From Tannerella sp. (GTDB lineage Bacteria > Bacteroidota > Bacteroidia > Bacteroidales > Tannerellaceae), in NCBI GenBank assembly GCA_031279875.1, contig JAITHS010000036.1, forward strand, positions 1 through 13,127: DNA of 13,127 nucleotides, given 5' to 3'. This document shows positions 7,634 through 13,127 of this stretch, piece after piece. Within the stretch, counting starts at the first letter, position 1; each line of letters starts with the position of its first letter. Below the pieces are notes generated by a model. It did not search any database and had not been told where the DNA came from. It saw nothing but the letters and a program-made list of their open reading frames with translations. A program made the translations under genes and the position numbers.

Positions 7634-7759
7634 CTTCGTTATATGCTCAAAAACGGTTTTTATATTTCTCCATCGCAATTTGAAGCCGATTTTCTCTCTA
7701 TTTCTCACAGCAACAGCGAGTTAGATAGGTTTATCGAAACAGTAAAAAAGTTTAGTTGA
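7634..7759 (+). pseudogene. hemL: 3' remnant of hemL (glutamate-1-semialdehyde 2,1-aminomutase)
   Basis: A short frame reads LRYMLKNGFYISPSQFEADF and then LSISHSNSELDRFIETVKKFS before TGA at 7757-7759; an ATG lies at 7643. This matches the C-terminal tail of HemL, in which ML-x-x-G-x-Y-x-x-PS-x-FEA-x-F-x-S-x-x-H is followed by a final helix (the E. coli tail, from memory, reads MLDEGVYLAPSAFEAGF). HemL makes 5-aminolevulinate from glutamate-1-semialdehyde in tetrapyrrole synthesis. Only about 40 of roughly 430 residues remain, and the PLP-lysine region is absent. In-frame stop TAA at 7607-7609 and the A/T-rich susC promoter lie directly upstream. So this is a gene end cut off by a rearrangement or deletion and not a functional gene. 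Confidence 0.75.
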
Positions 7760-7760
7760 A

Positions 7761-7779
7761 ATTTTTTTTGAAAAAAAAT
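7761..7779. repeat. A/T palindrome upstream of the HU promoter
   Basis: One A, eight T, one G, eight A and one T form a perfect 9-bp inverted repeat around a single G. It ends 9 bp before the -33 element of the HU promoter. Further A runs follow at 7784-7788 and 7800-7807. Such A-tracts could bend the DNA or serve as an UP-like element. As RNA the hairpin is too weak to be a good terminator. Confidence 0.5.
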
Positions 7780-7788
7780 GCCGAAAAA

Positions 7789-7820
7789 TTTGGTAGTTCA
7801 AAAAAAAGTTCGTATATTTG
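7789..7820 (+). promoter_or_regulatory. Strong Bacteroides-type promoter of the HU operon
   Basis: TTTG at 7789-7792 and TATATTTG at 7813-7820 are separated by exactly 20 bp, which matches the Bacteroidetes sigma-ABfr consensus (TTTG, 19-21 bp, TAnnTTTG) in full. Transcription should start near 7825-7828, giving a leader of about 40 nt before the HU ATG at 7866. The site also excludes the in-frame TTG at 7818 as a start codon, because it lies inside the -7 element. Confidence 0.85.
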
Positions 7821-7830
7821 CAGCCGAATA

Positions 7831-7869
7831 ATGAAGTTCATTTGCCAATTTTTGAGACATTTTTTATGA
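7831..7869 (+). CDS. Possible 12-codon leader peptide overlapping the HU start
   Basis: An ATG at 7831, only a few nucleotides after the predicted transcription start, opens the frame MKFICQFLRHFL and stops with TGA at 7867-7869. The stop overlaps the HU start codon as ATGA (7866-7869), the same overlap that joins the two HU genes. A nearly leaderless start and stop-start coupling could set HU translation. There is no conservation evidence, and a 12-codon frame can arise by chance. Confidence 0.25.
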   Translation: MKFICQFLRHFL

Positions 7870-8153
7870 AAGACGTTGAATTAATAACAACATTATCAAG
7901 GCAATTAGATATGCCACCAACAGAAGCTACGGCTACTCTGTCAGCTCTTTTCGAGTTGATGGGGGATGTTATTTCTAATGGTGGGACGGTAAACATATCC
8001 GGCCTCGGACAGTTTGATGCGAAGAAAAAATCCGAACGTATAACCGTCAATCCCGCAAACGGCAAACGATATCTAATCCCCCCTAAATTGACATCTGTTT
8101 TTAAACCGGCCTCATTATGGAAAATATTTTTGAAAAAATTAGATGAACAATGA
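7866..8153 (+). CDS. HU-family DNA-binding protein (stand-alone)
   Basis: A 95-residue protein of normal HU length. Residues 1-40 are the helical dimerisation part (ELITTLSRQLDMPPTEATAT). TVNISGLGQFDAKKK (41-55) matches the HU V-x-I-x-G-x-G-x-F core, ERITVNPANGKRYLIPP (57-73) is the DNA-wrapping beta arm, and VFKPASLWK (78-86) the final strand and helix. The NP at 62-63 at the arm tip is kept, but the usual arginine before it is replaced (TVNP instead of the usual RNP), which may change DNA bending or affinity. I chose the ATG at 7866 because the longer in-frame TTG start lies in the promoter. The stop overlaps the next gene's start as ATGA (8150-8153), so the two HU proteins are probably translated together and may form heterodimers. 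Hyperconserved housekeeping HU is usually closer to consensus, so this looks like an accessory HU. Confidence 0.93.
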   Translation: MKDVELITTLSRQLDMPPTEATATLSALFELMGDVISNGGTVNISGLGQFDAKKKSERITVNPANGKRYLIPPKLTSVFKPASLWKIFLKKLDEQ

Positions 8154-9457
8154 ATGAAAGAATAGACGAACAAATTTTAGCGCAACTTCTGGCTGAAAAG
8201 ACGAAGTTAGACGCCTATCACACTGCAAAATTTATAAACATCCTTGCCGACTATATTATTAAAGGTATCGAAAACAACAAATCGGTAAAAGTTTCGGGGC
8301 TGGGGATTTTTAAAGTAGTAATTGTGCGCGAGCGTGAAAGCGTACATGTGCAAACAGGCGCACGTATCGTATTGCCATCACGTCATAAAATTACTTTTGT
8401 GCCGGATAAACAGTTTAAAGAGCAGATAAACAAACCTTTCTCTTACTTCGAACCGGTTGAAGCGTTTGGCGATTACTACAAAATAGACGAGGTTGCCGAC
8501 GCCGACGAGTTTGAAAATATCAATGAAGATAACGATGAACGAACAGAAATAGTAACGCAAACAACAGAACAGTTGGAAACAACAGAAGATTTGGAAGAAA
8601 CTTACGAAAAGGTTAGCGAAGATGATGAAATTTTCAATTTGCTCAAACCTGACGACACAGTTGAAGTTACTTCTTCGGAAAATGATGACGACACGATCGT
8701 CATTGCGGAAGAAGACAAAGACGAAAATGTTTCTGCCCCCCAAACAACCAACACCCGATTACCGTTTTCTATCCCGATATGGGTATGGTTCATCGTACTG
8801 CCGTTGCTAATCATAGCAGGCGTAGGCGCAGGCACATACGCTTTCCTTCACCATAACTCGGATAAAAACAACAATATAACCCAAATATCCGGCGGCAATA
8901 ATCCTTACACCGAGCCATATCCTATCGGCGCAGAACCTCAGGAAACTATCACGGAAGGATATCTTTCGTCCGACGACGAAAAAGAAGTCGGCGACGACGA
9001 CGAAGCCGACAACAATGACAACACTGTCGAAACCCAACCGCAGGAAGCAATCGCAGAAGTAAAAACCGACAGCATTAATCGTAACGGAAACGCTATCGAC
9101 TGGCTGGCGCCGTCGTCGGCCGACACCGGCAAACAAACGAAACGCGCCGACCGACCTAATCCCGAAATAGAACAAAAAAACAAACAACAGGACGCTACCA
9201 AAGAAACCAAAATTCCCAAAACAATAAAAGTAACACAAGGTATGACACTCCGATTCATTGCCGAACGTTACTACGGCGACAAAATGTTCTGGGTCTATAT
9301 TTACGAAGAAAACAAAAGTAAGTTCAAAGATCCCGATATTTTGCCGCTCGGAATTACTCTGACTATGCCGCTTCCGGCGAAGTACGGCATCGACGCTAAA
9401 AGCATGTCATCGAAAGATCGAGCCATTAGAAAACAGCGCGAAATATATTCGAGATAA
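8150..9457 (+). CDS. HU domain - transmembrane helix - LysM fusion protein, candidate DNA-to-peptidoglycan tether
   Basis: A 435-residue protein with three parts. Residues 1-98 are an HU/IHF-like domain: helices at 1-42, then SVKVSGLGIFKVVIVRERES, a shortened arm with VQTG in place of the NP tip, and the tail NKPFSYFEPVE. Residues 112-195 are a very acidic, low-complexity linker. Residues 207-232 (from SIPIWVWFIVLPLLIIAGVG) form one transmembrane helix. A second acidic stretch (260-300) and a basic/glutamine-rich stretch (325-356) lead to a LysM-like domain at 357-408 (TIKVTQGMTLRFIAERYYGD, WVYIYEENKSKF). With the HU part in the cytoplasm and LysM in the periplasm, it could link DNA to the cell wall. 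Similar proteins occur across Bacteroidetes as 'HU family' hypotheticals, from memory; none has an assigned function that I know. The ATG at 8150 overlaps the upstream HU stop. The topology is inference. Confidence 0.88.
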   Translation: MNERIDEQILAQLLAEKTKLDAYHTAKFINILADYIIKGIENNKSVKVSGLGIFKVVIVRERESVHVQTGARIVLPSRHKITFVPDKQFKEQINKPFSYFEPVEAFGDYYKIDEVADADEFENINEDNDERTEIVTQTTEQLETTEDLEETYEKVSEDDEIFNLLKPDDTVEVTSSENDDDTIVIAEEDKDENVSAPQTTNTRLPFSIPIWVWFIVLPLLIIAGVGAGTYAFLHHNSDKNNNITQISGGNNPYTEPYPIGAEPQETITEGYLSSDDEKEVGDDDEADNNDNTVETQPQEAIAEVKTDSINRNGNAIDWLAPSSADTGKQTKRADRPNPEIEQKNKQQDATKETKIPKTIKVTQGMTLRFIAERYYGDKMFWVYIYEENKSKFKDPDILPLGITLTMPLPAKYGIDAKSMSSKDRAIRKQREIYSR

Positions 9458-9505
9458 GGCTTATAACATCATTTCGTTAAAATTAGTTTTATTTAACTGC
9501 GAAAA

Positions 9506-9537
9506 TTTTATTTTTAGATTTAACATTTATAACTTTG
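9506..9537 (+). promoter_or_regulatory. Promoter of the moxR operon
   Basis: TAACTTTG at 9530-9537 fits the -7 consensus TAnnTTTG. Twenty bases upstream, TTTT at 9506-9509 matches TTTG at three of four positions. Transcription should start near 9543, giving a leader of about 80 nt before the moxR ATG at 9624. The presence of a promoter indicates that moxR does not depend on readthrough from the HU genes. Confidence 0.7.
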
Positions 9538-9543
9538 CACCCC

Positions 9544-9569
9544 GAAAAGTGGCGGTTGTGCGACTTTTC
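9544..9569 (+). other. Hairpin at the very start of the moxR leader
   Basis: GAAAAGT (9544-9550) and ACTTTTC (9563-9569) form a 7-bp stem with a 12-nt G/C-rich loop. It begins within a few nucleotides of the predicted transcription start, so it would form the 5' end of the message, where it could slow decay or be bound by a regulator. No known riboswitch family is recognisable. The rest of 9458-9623 is A/T rich and shows no gene and no convincing terminator for the HU operon. Confidence 0.4.
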
Positions 9570-9623
9570 ACGATTTTAAACTGATTAAGGAACTAATTTT
9601 TAAACTATAAATGTACTAATCTT

Positions 9624-10619
9624 ATGAATGAGACAGTAGATATCCGTCAACTCAACGAGCGCATCGAATCTAAAAGCGCTTTTGTGAACATGATTATCTC
9701 CGGGATGGGACAAACTATCGTGGGGCAAAAACACCTCGTCGAATCCCTCCTTATCGGACTGCTTTCCGATGGACATATCCTCCTCGAAGGCGTTCCGGGG
9801 CTGGCTAAAACGCTGGCTATCAAATCACTTGCGTCACTTATTGACGCCAAGTACAGCCGTATCCAATTTACTCCCGACCTGCTGCCTGCCGACGTCGTAG
9901 GCACGATGATTTACAGTCAAAAAAATGAGGAGTTTACGGTCAAACAAGGACCGATTTTTGCCAACTTCCTGCTGGCAGACGAAATCAACCGCGCACCGGC
10001 AAAGGTACAGAGCGCACTTTTGGAAGCAATGCAGGAACGGCAAGTTACAATCGGCGAAACAACTTACCGACTGCCGTCGCCTTTCCTCGTTATGGCAACG
10101 CAAAACCCTATCGAACAGGAAGGTACCTATCCGCTTCCCGAAGCACAGGTTGACCGTTTCATGCTCAAAGCCGTTATCAAATATCCAAAAAAAGAAGAAG
10201 AAAAACTGGTCATAAGACAAAACATCGGCGCCGAAAAACCTGTCTTGAAACCAATCCTGACAACAGATGAAATTCTTGAAGCTCGGAAAGTAGTGCAAGA
10301 AGTATATCTCGATGAAAAAATCGAAAAGTATATCATTGACATCGTTTTTGCAACACGCTATCCCGCTGAATATCAGTTGAAAGATTTTGTTAACATGATT
10401 GCTTTCGCAGCCTCACCGCGTGCTTCAATCAATCTTGCCCTCGCCTCACGCGCCTACGCCTTTATCAAACGAAGAGGATATGTGATCCCGGAAGATGTAC
10501 GCGCTGTCTGCCACGATGTTATGCGACACCGTATCGGTCTTTCCTATGAGGCGGAAGCGAATAACCTTACTTCGGAAGAGATTATTAGCGAGATACTTAA
10601 CAAAGTTGAAGTTCCATAA
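9624..10619 (+). CDS. MoxR-family AAA+ ATPase
   Basis: A 331-residue cytoplasmic AAA+ ATPase of the MoxR group. Walker A is GVPGLAKT (56-63), Walker B LLADEINR (116-123) with Asp119-Glu120, sensor 1 ATQNPIEQEGTYPLPEAQVD (158-177) followed by RF with the conserved arginine, and sensor 2 around ASPRAS (263-268). The C-terminal lid (about 240-331) ends with DVMRHRIGLSYEAE, typical of the family. MoxR ATPases act as chaperone-like machines together with von Willebrand-factor-type proteins, here the DUF58 product encoded 17 bp downstream. In Bacteroidetes this gene leads the operon that usually includes batA-batE, linked to aerotolerance and envelope stress in Bacteroides fragilis. The start ATG at 9624 is supported by the family's usual N-terminus and the promoter about 85 bp upstream. 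The client protein is unknown. Confidence 0.95.
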   Translation: MNETVDIRQLNERIESKSAFVNMIISGMGQTIVGQKHLVESLLIGLLSDGHILLEGVPGLAKTLAIKSLASLIDAKYSRIQFTPDLLPADVVGTMIYSQKNEEFTVKQGPIFANFLLADEINRAPAKVQSALLEAMQERQVTIGETTYRLPSPFLVMATQNPIEQEGTYPLPEAQVDRFMLKAVIKYPKKEEEKLVIRQNIGAEKPVLKPILTTDEILEARKVVQEVYLDEKIEKYIIDIVFATRYPAEYQLKDFVNMIAFAASPRASINLALASRAYAFIKRRGYVIPEDVRAVCHDVMRHRIGLSYEAEANNLTSEEIISEILNKVEVP

Positions 10620-10636
10620 TTCGATGTCGTAATTTT

Positions 10637-11506
10637 ATGGAAACCAACGAGTTACTTAAAAAAGTCAGGAAGATAGAAATCAAAACACGCGGACTGTCAC
10701 GCAATATCTTCGCGGGCGAATACCATTCGGCGTTCAAAGGGCGAGGTATGGCGTTCAGCGAAGTACGCGAATATCAGTTCGGCGACGATATGCGCGACAT
10801 CGACTGGAATGTAACTGCCAGATATGCACGCCCTTACGTCAAAGTATTTGAAGAAGAACGTGAACTCACCGTCATGTTGCTCATTGACGTCAGCGGAAGC
10901 AAAGATTTCGGAACGGTCAACATGATGAAAAACGAGGTTACAACCGAAATAGCCGCCACACTCGCCTTTTCGGCTATCCAAAACAACGACAAAATCGGCG
11001 TTATTTTCTTCTCCGACAAAATCGAAAAGTTTATCCCGCCGCAGAAAGGTCGTAAACATATCCTCTATATCATCCGCGAACTGCTTGATTTTCACGCCGA
11101 AAACAAACAAACCGACATCTCCGCAGCACTGAAATATCTGACTAATGCTATCAAAAAACGATGTACAACGTTTATTATCAGCGATTTCATTGATAAAGGC
11201 AACTACTCCGACGCACTCACTATCGCAAACCGTAAACACGATGTGGTTGCTATTCAGGTTTATGACCGCCGAGAAACAGAACTGCCCCCAGTCGGACTGA
11301 TGAAAATGAAAGACGCCGAAACGGGCTTAGAACGGTGGATCGACACATCGTCATCGTCCGTTCGACGACTTTACGGCAAATGGTGGAAACAACGACAGGA
11401 CGATATGACGCAGGCATTCAAAAAATGCCGCGTTGACAGCGTCTCCGTCCGTACCGAAGACGACTACGTTAGCTCTCTACTGACTTTGTTCCATAAACGT
11501 AATTAA
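10637..11506 (+). CDS. DUF58 protein with von Willebrand-type MIDAS motif
   Basis: A 289-residue soluble protein. Residues 25-70 hold the DUF58 signature (GEYHSAFKGRGMAFSEVREY, then QFGDDMRDIDWNVTAR). A von Willebrand A-like fold follows, with the metal-site motif DVSGS at 84-88, Thr159 and Asp160 (KQTDIS) as probable further ligands, and IISDF at 180-184. It lacks a signal peptide or membrane helix, in contrast to longer DUF58 proteins of other phyla, as is usual for the Bacteroidetes form. It lies 17 bp after moxR and 10 bp before the next gene, so it is part of the same operon. Family knowledge suggests it is the adaptor or partner of the MoxR ATPase. What the pair acts on is not shown by the sequence. 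Confidence 0.94.
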   Translation: METNELLKKVRKIEIKTRGLSRNIFAGEYHSAFKGRGMAFSEVREYQFGDDMRDIDWNVTARYARPYVKVFEEERELTVMLLIDVSGSKDFGTVNMMKNEVTTEIAATLAFSAIQNNDKIGVIFFSDKIEKFIPPQKGRKHILYIIRELLDFHAENKQTDISAALKYLTNAIKKRCTTFIISDFIDKGNYSDALTIANRKHDVVAIQVYDRRETELPPVGLMKMKDAETGLERWIDTSSSSVRRLYGKWWKQRQDDMTQAFKKCRVDSVSVRTEDDYVSSLLTLFHKRN

Positions 11507-11516
11507 TTATTTGATT

Positions 11517-12473
11517 ATGAGAATAATAATATTTTTGTTGTCGTGGATCACCTTCTCGCTTTCCAATGCACAAACGTTAGTTGACGTTAAGATCGATGTA
11601 CCCGAAATCCTCATCGGCGAACAATCACTACTCCACGTTACCGTAACAACCGACAAGGGCAAAGCGATAATAATCCCCCTACCGAAAGAATACGTTACCG
11701 AAGGCGTCGAGGCACTACAAATAACGACCCCCGACACGACCGACATCAAGAACAACCGTCAGGAAATCAAGTTCGACGTCCTCATAACGTCTTTCGAACC
11801 CGACACTCTGTTCCTCCTGCCGCCGTTCATCGCCATCGACGGACGCGATACGATACGCTCCAATCAGGTGGCGCTCAAAGTAATCGCACCCACAGTGAAA
11901 CTCGATAAGCCCGACGACTTCTACGACATCAAAGACATCTGGAAACCGCCGTTCGTTCTGGCCGACTACTACGGGCTGATTTTCGGCATTCTCTTTGTGT
12001 TGCTGTTGCTCGGCGCAGCGTGGTATTTTTACCGAAAATGGCAACGACGTCCGAAATCAGTAAACGGCGTCCGCTCCAATGAACCGAAAATCCCGCCTCA
12101 CGAACAGGCTATCAAGGAGTTACGCGAAATACGCGAACGCAAACTCTGGCAACAGGGACACAGCAAAGAATACCACACCGAAATAACAGATACGCTAAGA
12201 CGCTATATAACAGCTCGTTACGGCGCATCGGCAATGGAACATACCTCGTCCGAAATCCTTGACATCATGCGCAACGAAGAACCGGGTAACAAGGAAGTCT
12301 ATGACACATTGAAACAAATCCTGCAACTGTCTGATTTTGTGAAGTTTGCCAAACTCAGTCCCGTCCCCGACGAAAACGAACTCTCAATGTTCAACGCCAA
12401 CCTCTTTATTGACAAAACCAAAGTCGAACCTGATATAACATATAGTAACGACAATGACAGTAAAGGAGCCTGA
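11517..12473 (+). CDS. BatD/DUF4381-like membrane protein of the MoxR operon
   Basis: A 318-residue protein from the ATG at 11517; an in-frame TTG at 11511 would add only two residues and is less likely. Residues 1-19 are a signal peptide (SLSNAQ before Thr20). Residues 21-125 form a beta-rich periplasmic domain like the repeats of BatD (LVDVKIDVPEILIGEQ, FEPDTLFLLPPF). Residues 150-172 are a transmembrane helix (YYGLIFGILFVLLLLGAAWY), followed by a basic stop-transfer segment. The cytoplasmic part, 194-285, contains HEQAIKELREIRERKLWQQG and TDTLRRYITARYG, common to DUF4381-like proteins. In Bacteroidetes this gene normally sits between DUF58 and the von Willebrand protein BatA and probably anchors the module in the membrane. 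Here its last 20 nt overlap a DNA methyltransferase gene instead. The exact family name is uncertain; the type and context are clear. Confidence 0.85.
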   Translation: MRIIIFLLSWITFSLSNAQTLVDVKIDVPEILIGEQSLLHVTVTTDKGKAIIIPLPKEYVTEGVEALQITTPDTTDIKNNRQEIKFDVLITSFEPDTLFLLPPFIAIDGRDTIRSNQVALKVIAPTVKLDKPDDFYDIKDIWKPPFVLADYYGLIFGILFVLLLLGAAWYFYRKWQRRPKSVNGVRSNEPKIPPHEQAIKELREIRERKLWQQGHSKEYHTEITDTLRRYITARYGASAMEHTSSEILDIMRNEEPGNKEVYDTLKQILQLSDFVKFAKLSPVPDENELSMFNANLFIDKTKVEPDITYSNDNDSKGA

Positions 12474-13127
12474 ATTATTAAGCATCAAGCAAGCAAGCGA
12501 CTGGGCAAGCAACCATCTCGGCAAGAACGTAACGACATCCAACATCGCTTACCTGATTCAGTATGGCCGCATCCGCAAGATTGGCGACAACGGCGCTACG
12601 CAAGTTGACCTGCATGACCTGATAGATTATTACAAATCATACAATGGCGCCCGCGAAGTCAATTATAAGGAACGGCTCGGCGATGATTTGAATTGGGCAT
12701 TGTCATTTGACCGATACAAGGAAGCCGAAACAACTAAACACGTCCACCGTCTGCATCCATACAAAGGTAAATTTATTCCGCAACTCGTTGAGTACTTTTT
12801 AGATAGCCATACCGACAACTTTAAACAACAAAAATATTTCCACAACGGCGACATTGTTCTTGACCCGTTTTCGGGAAGCGGTACTACAATGGTACAGGCT
12901 TGCGAACTCGGTATGCACACTATCGGGATAGATATTTCGGCATTTAATACGCTGATAGGTAACTGTAAAGTTACTCAATATGATATCACCGATCTGAAGC
13001 GGGAGGTTGAACGCATTACAAAAGCATTGGAAGTTTACATTAGTAACTCTAATGCTGTTGAGTTTGAAGAACGCATCTTGCAGGAACTTAATACGTTTAA
13101 CAATCAGTACTTTCCGGTGCCGGATTA
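12454..13127 (+). CDS. DNA methyltransferase (N4/N6-type) with N-terminal helix-turn-helix, 5' part
   Basis: The frame opens at ATG 12454 and is still open at the window end (224 codons seen). Residues 8-62 (LLSIKQASDWASNHLGKNVT, then a YGRIRKIG turn) look like an excisionase or MerR-type helix-turn-helix. VHRLHPYKGKFIPQLVEYFL (97-116) and the AdoMet motif I LDPFSGSGTTMVQACELG (136-153) with GID at 158-160 identify an amino-methyltransferase of adenine-N6 or cytosine-N4. The catalytic (D/N/S)PP(Y/F/W) motif is not in the part seen, so it must lie further on, meaning motif I comes first. The start overlaps the BatD-like gene by 20 nt in another frame, which suggests co-transcription. AAAGGAG (12462-12468) lies inside the gene and has no start after it. 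Target site and presence of a restriction enzyme cannot be judged here. Confidence 0.88.
   Translation, partial: MTVKEPELLSIKQASDWASNHLGKNVTTSNIAYLIQYGRIRKIGDNGATQVDLHDLIDYYKSYNGAREVNYKERLGDDLNWALSFDRYKEAETTKHVHRLHPYKGKFIPQLVEYFLDSHTDNFKQQKYFHNGDIVLDPFSGSGTTMVQACELGMHTIGIDISAFNTLIGNCKVTQYDITDLKREVERITKALEVYISNSNAVEFEERILQELNTFNNQYFPVPD

Noticed and set aside
7818-7865. Longer N-terminus for the stand-alone HU from a TTG at 7818
   Set aside because: The TTG is part of the -7 element TATATTTG, so it lies upstream of the predicted transcription start; the HU fold starts at the ATG at 7866.
8378-9258. Several long frames antisense to the HU-LysM gene, rich in Phe, Val or Ser
   Set aside because: They mirror the acidic, low-complexity linkers of the sense gene and show no family motif.
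11511-11516. TTG start two codons earlier for the BatD-like protein
   Set aside because: The ATG at 11517 gives a normal signal peptide and ATG is the usual start.
12454-13127. Assigning the methyltransferase to a type or recognition site
   Set aside because: The catalytic motif, the target-recognition region and any restriction enzyme lie beyond the right edge.
1-13127. tRNA, rRNA, insertion sequence, integrase or attachment site
   Set aside because: I looked through the spacers and saw no tRNA-like cloverleaf, transposase motif or flanking target duplication.

Overview
The window is chromosomal DNA from a Bacteroidota bacterium, most likely order Bacteroidales. The evidence is a SusC/SusD pair with DUF4959/DUF5126/DUF5000 and DUF4998 lipoproteins, promoters of the Bacteroides type (TTTG, about 20 bp, TAnnTTTG), few Shine-Dalgarno sites, and a MoxR/DUF58 'bat'-type operon. 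I cannot name the genus.

Layout. (1) 1-150, + strand: the last 49 codons of rimO. (2) 151-466: a gene-free convergent spacer with a weak hairpin after rimO, then a dense repeat block (7-bp and 21-bp tandem repeats inside a 38-bp inverted repeat). (3) 467-7535, - strand: a four-gene outer-membrane nutrient-uptake operon transcribed susC, susD, DUF4959-DUF5126-DUF5000 lipoprotein, DUF4998 lipoprotein. No hydrolase, transporter or regulator is attached within the window. (4) 7536-7865: a divergent spacer holding the susC promoter with three copies of ATGTTTAC, a 3' remnant of hemL (glutamate-1-semialdehyde aminomutase), and a strong HU promoter. (5) 7866-9457, + strand: a stand-alone HU-family protein overlapping, by ATGA, a gene for an HU-transmembrane-LysM fusion. 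(6) 9624-12473, + strand: MoxR ATPase, DUF58 protein and a BatD/DUF4381-like membrane protein, the usual front part of a Bacteroidetes aerotolerance (bat) operon. (7) 12454-13127, + strand: the start of a DNA methyltransferase that overlaps the last bat-type gene by 20 nt and runs off the window.

How the parts work together. The SusC/SusD complex with its two surface lipoproteins should bind and import an oligosaccharide or similar ligand, powered by TonB. The HU pair looks like a nucleoid protein plus a protein that could bind DNA in the cytoplasm and peptidoglycan in the periplasm. The MoxR/DUF58/BatD-like set is a chaperone-like ATPase module with a von Willebrand-type partner and a membrane partner. 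The methyltransferase sits where batA would normally be expected.

The points I find most worth a second look are the HU-TM-LysM tether, the hemL fossil beside the susC promoter, the triple ATGTTTAC element on that promoter, the long strand-asymmetric hairpin at the other end of the operon, and the methyltransferase in the bat operon. Taken together, the hemL remnant on one side and the repeat block on the other suggest that the Sus-type operon is an insertion between rimO and the HU genes.
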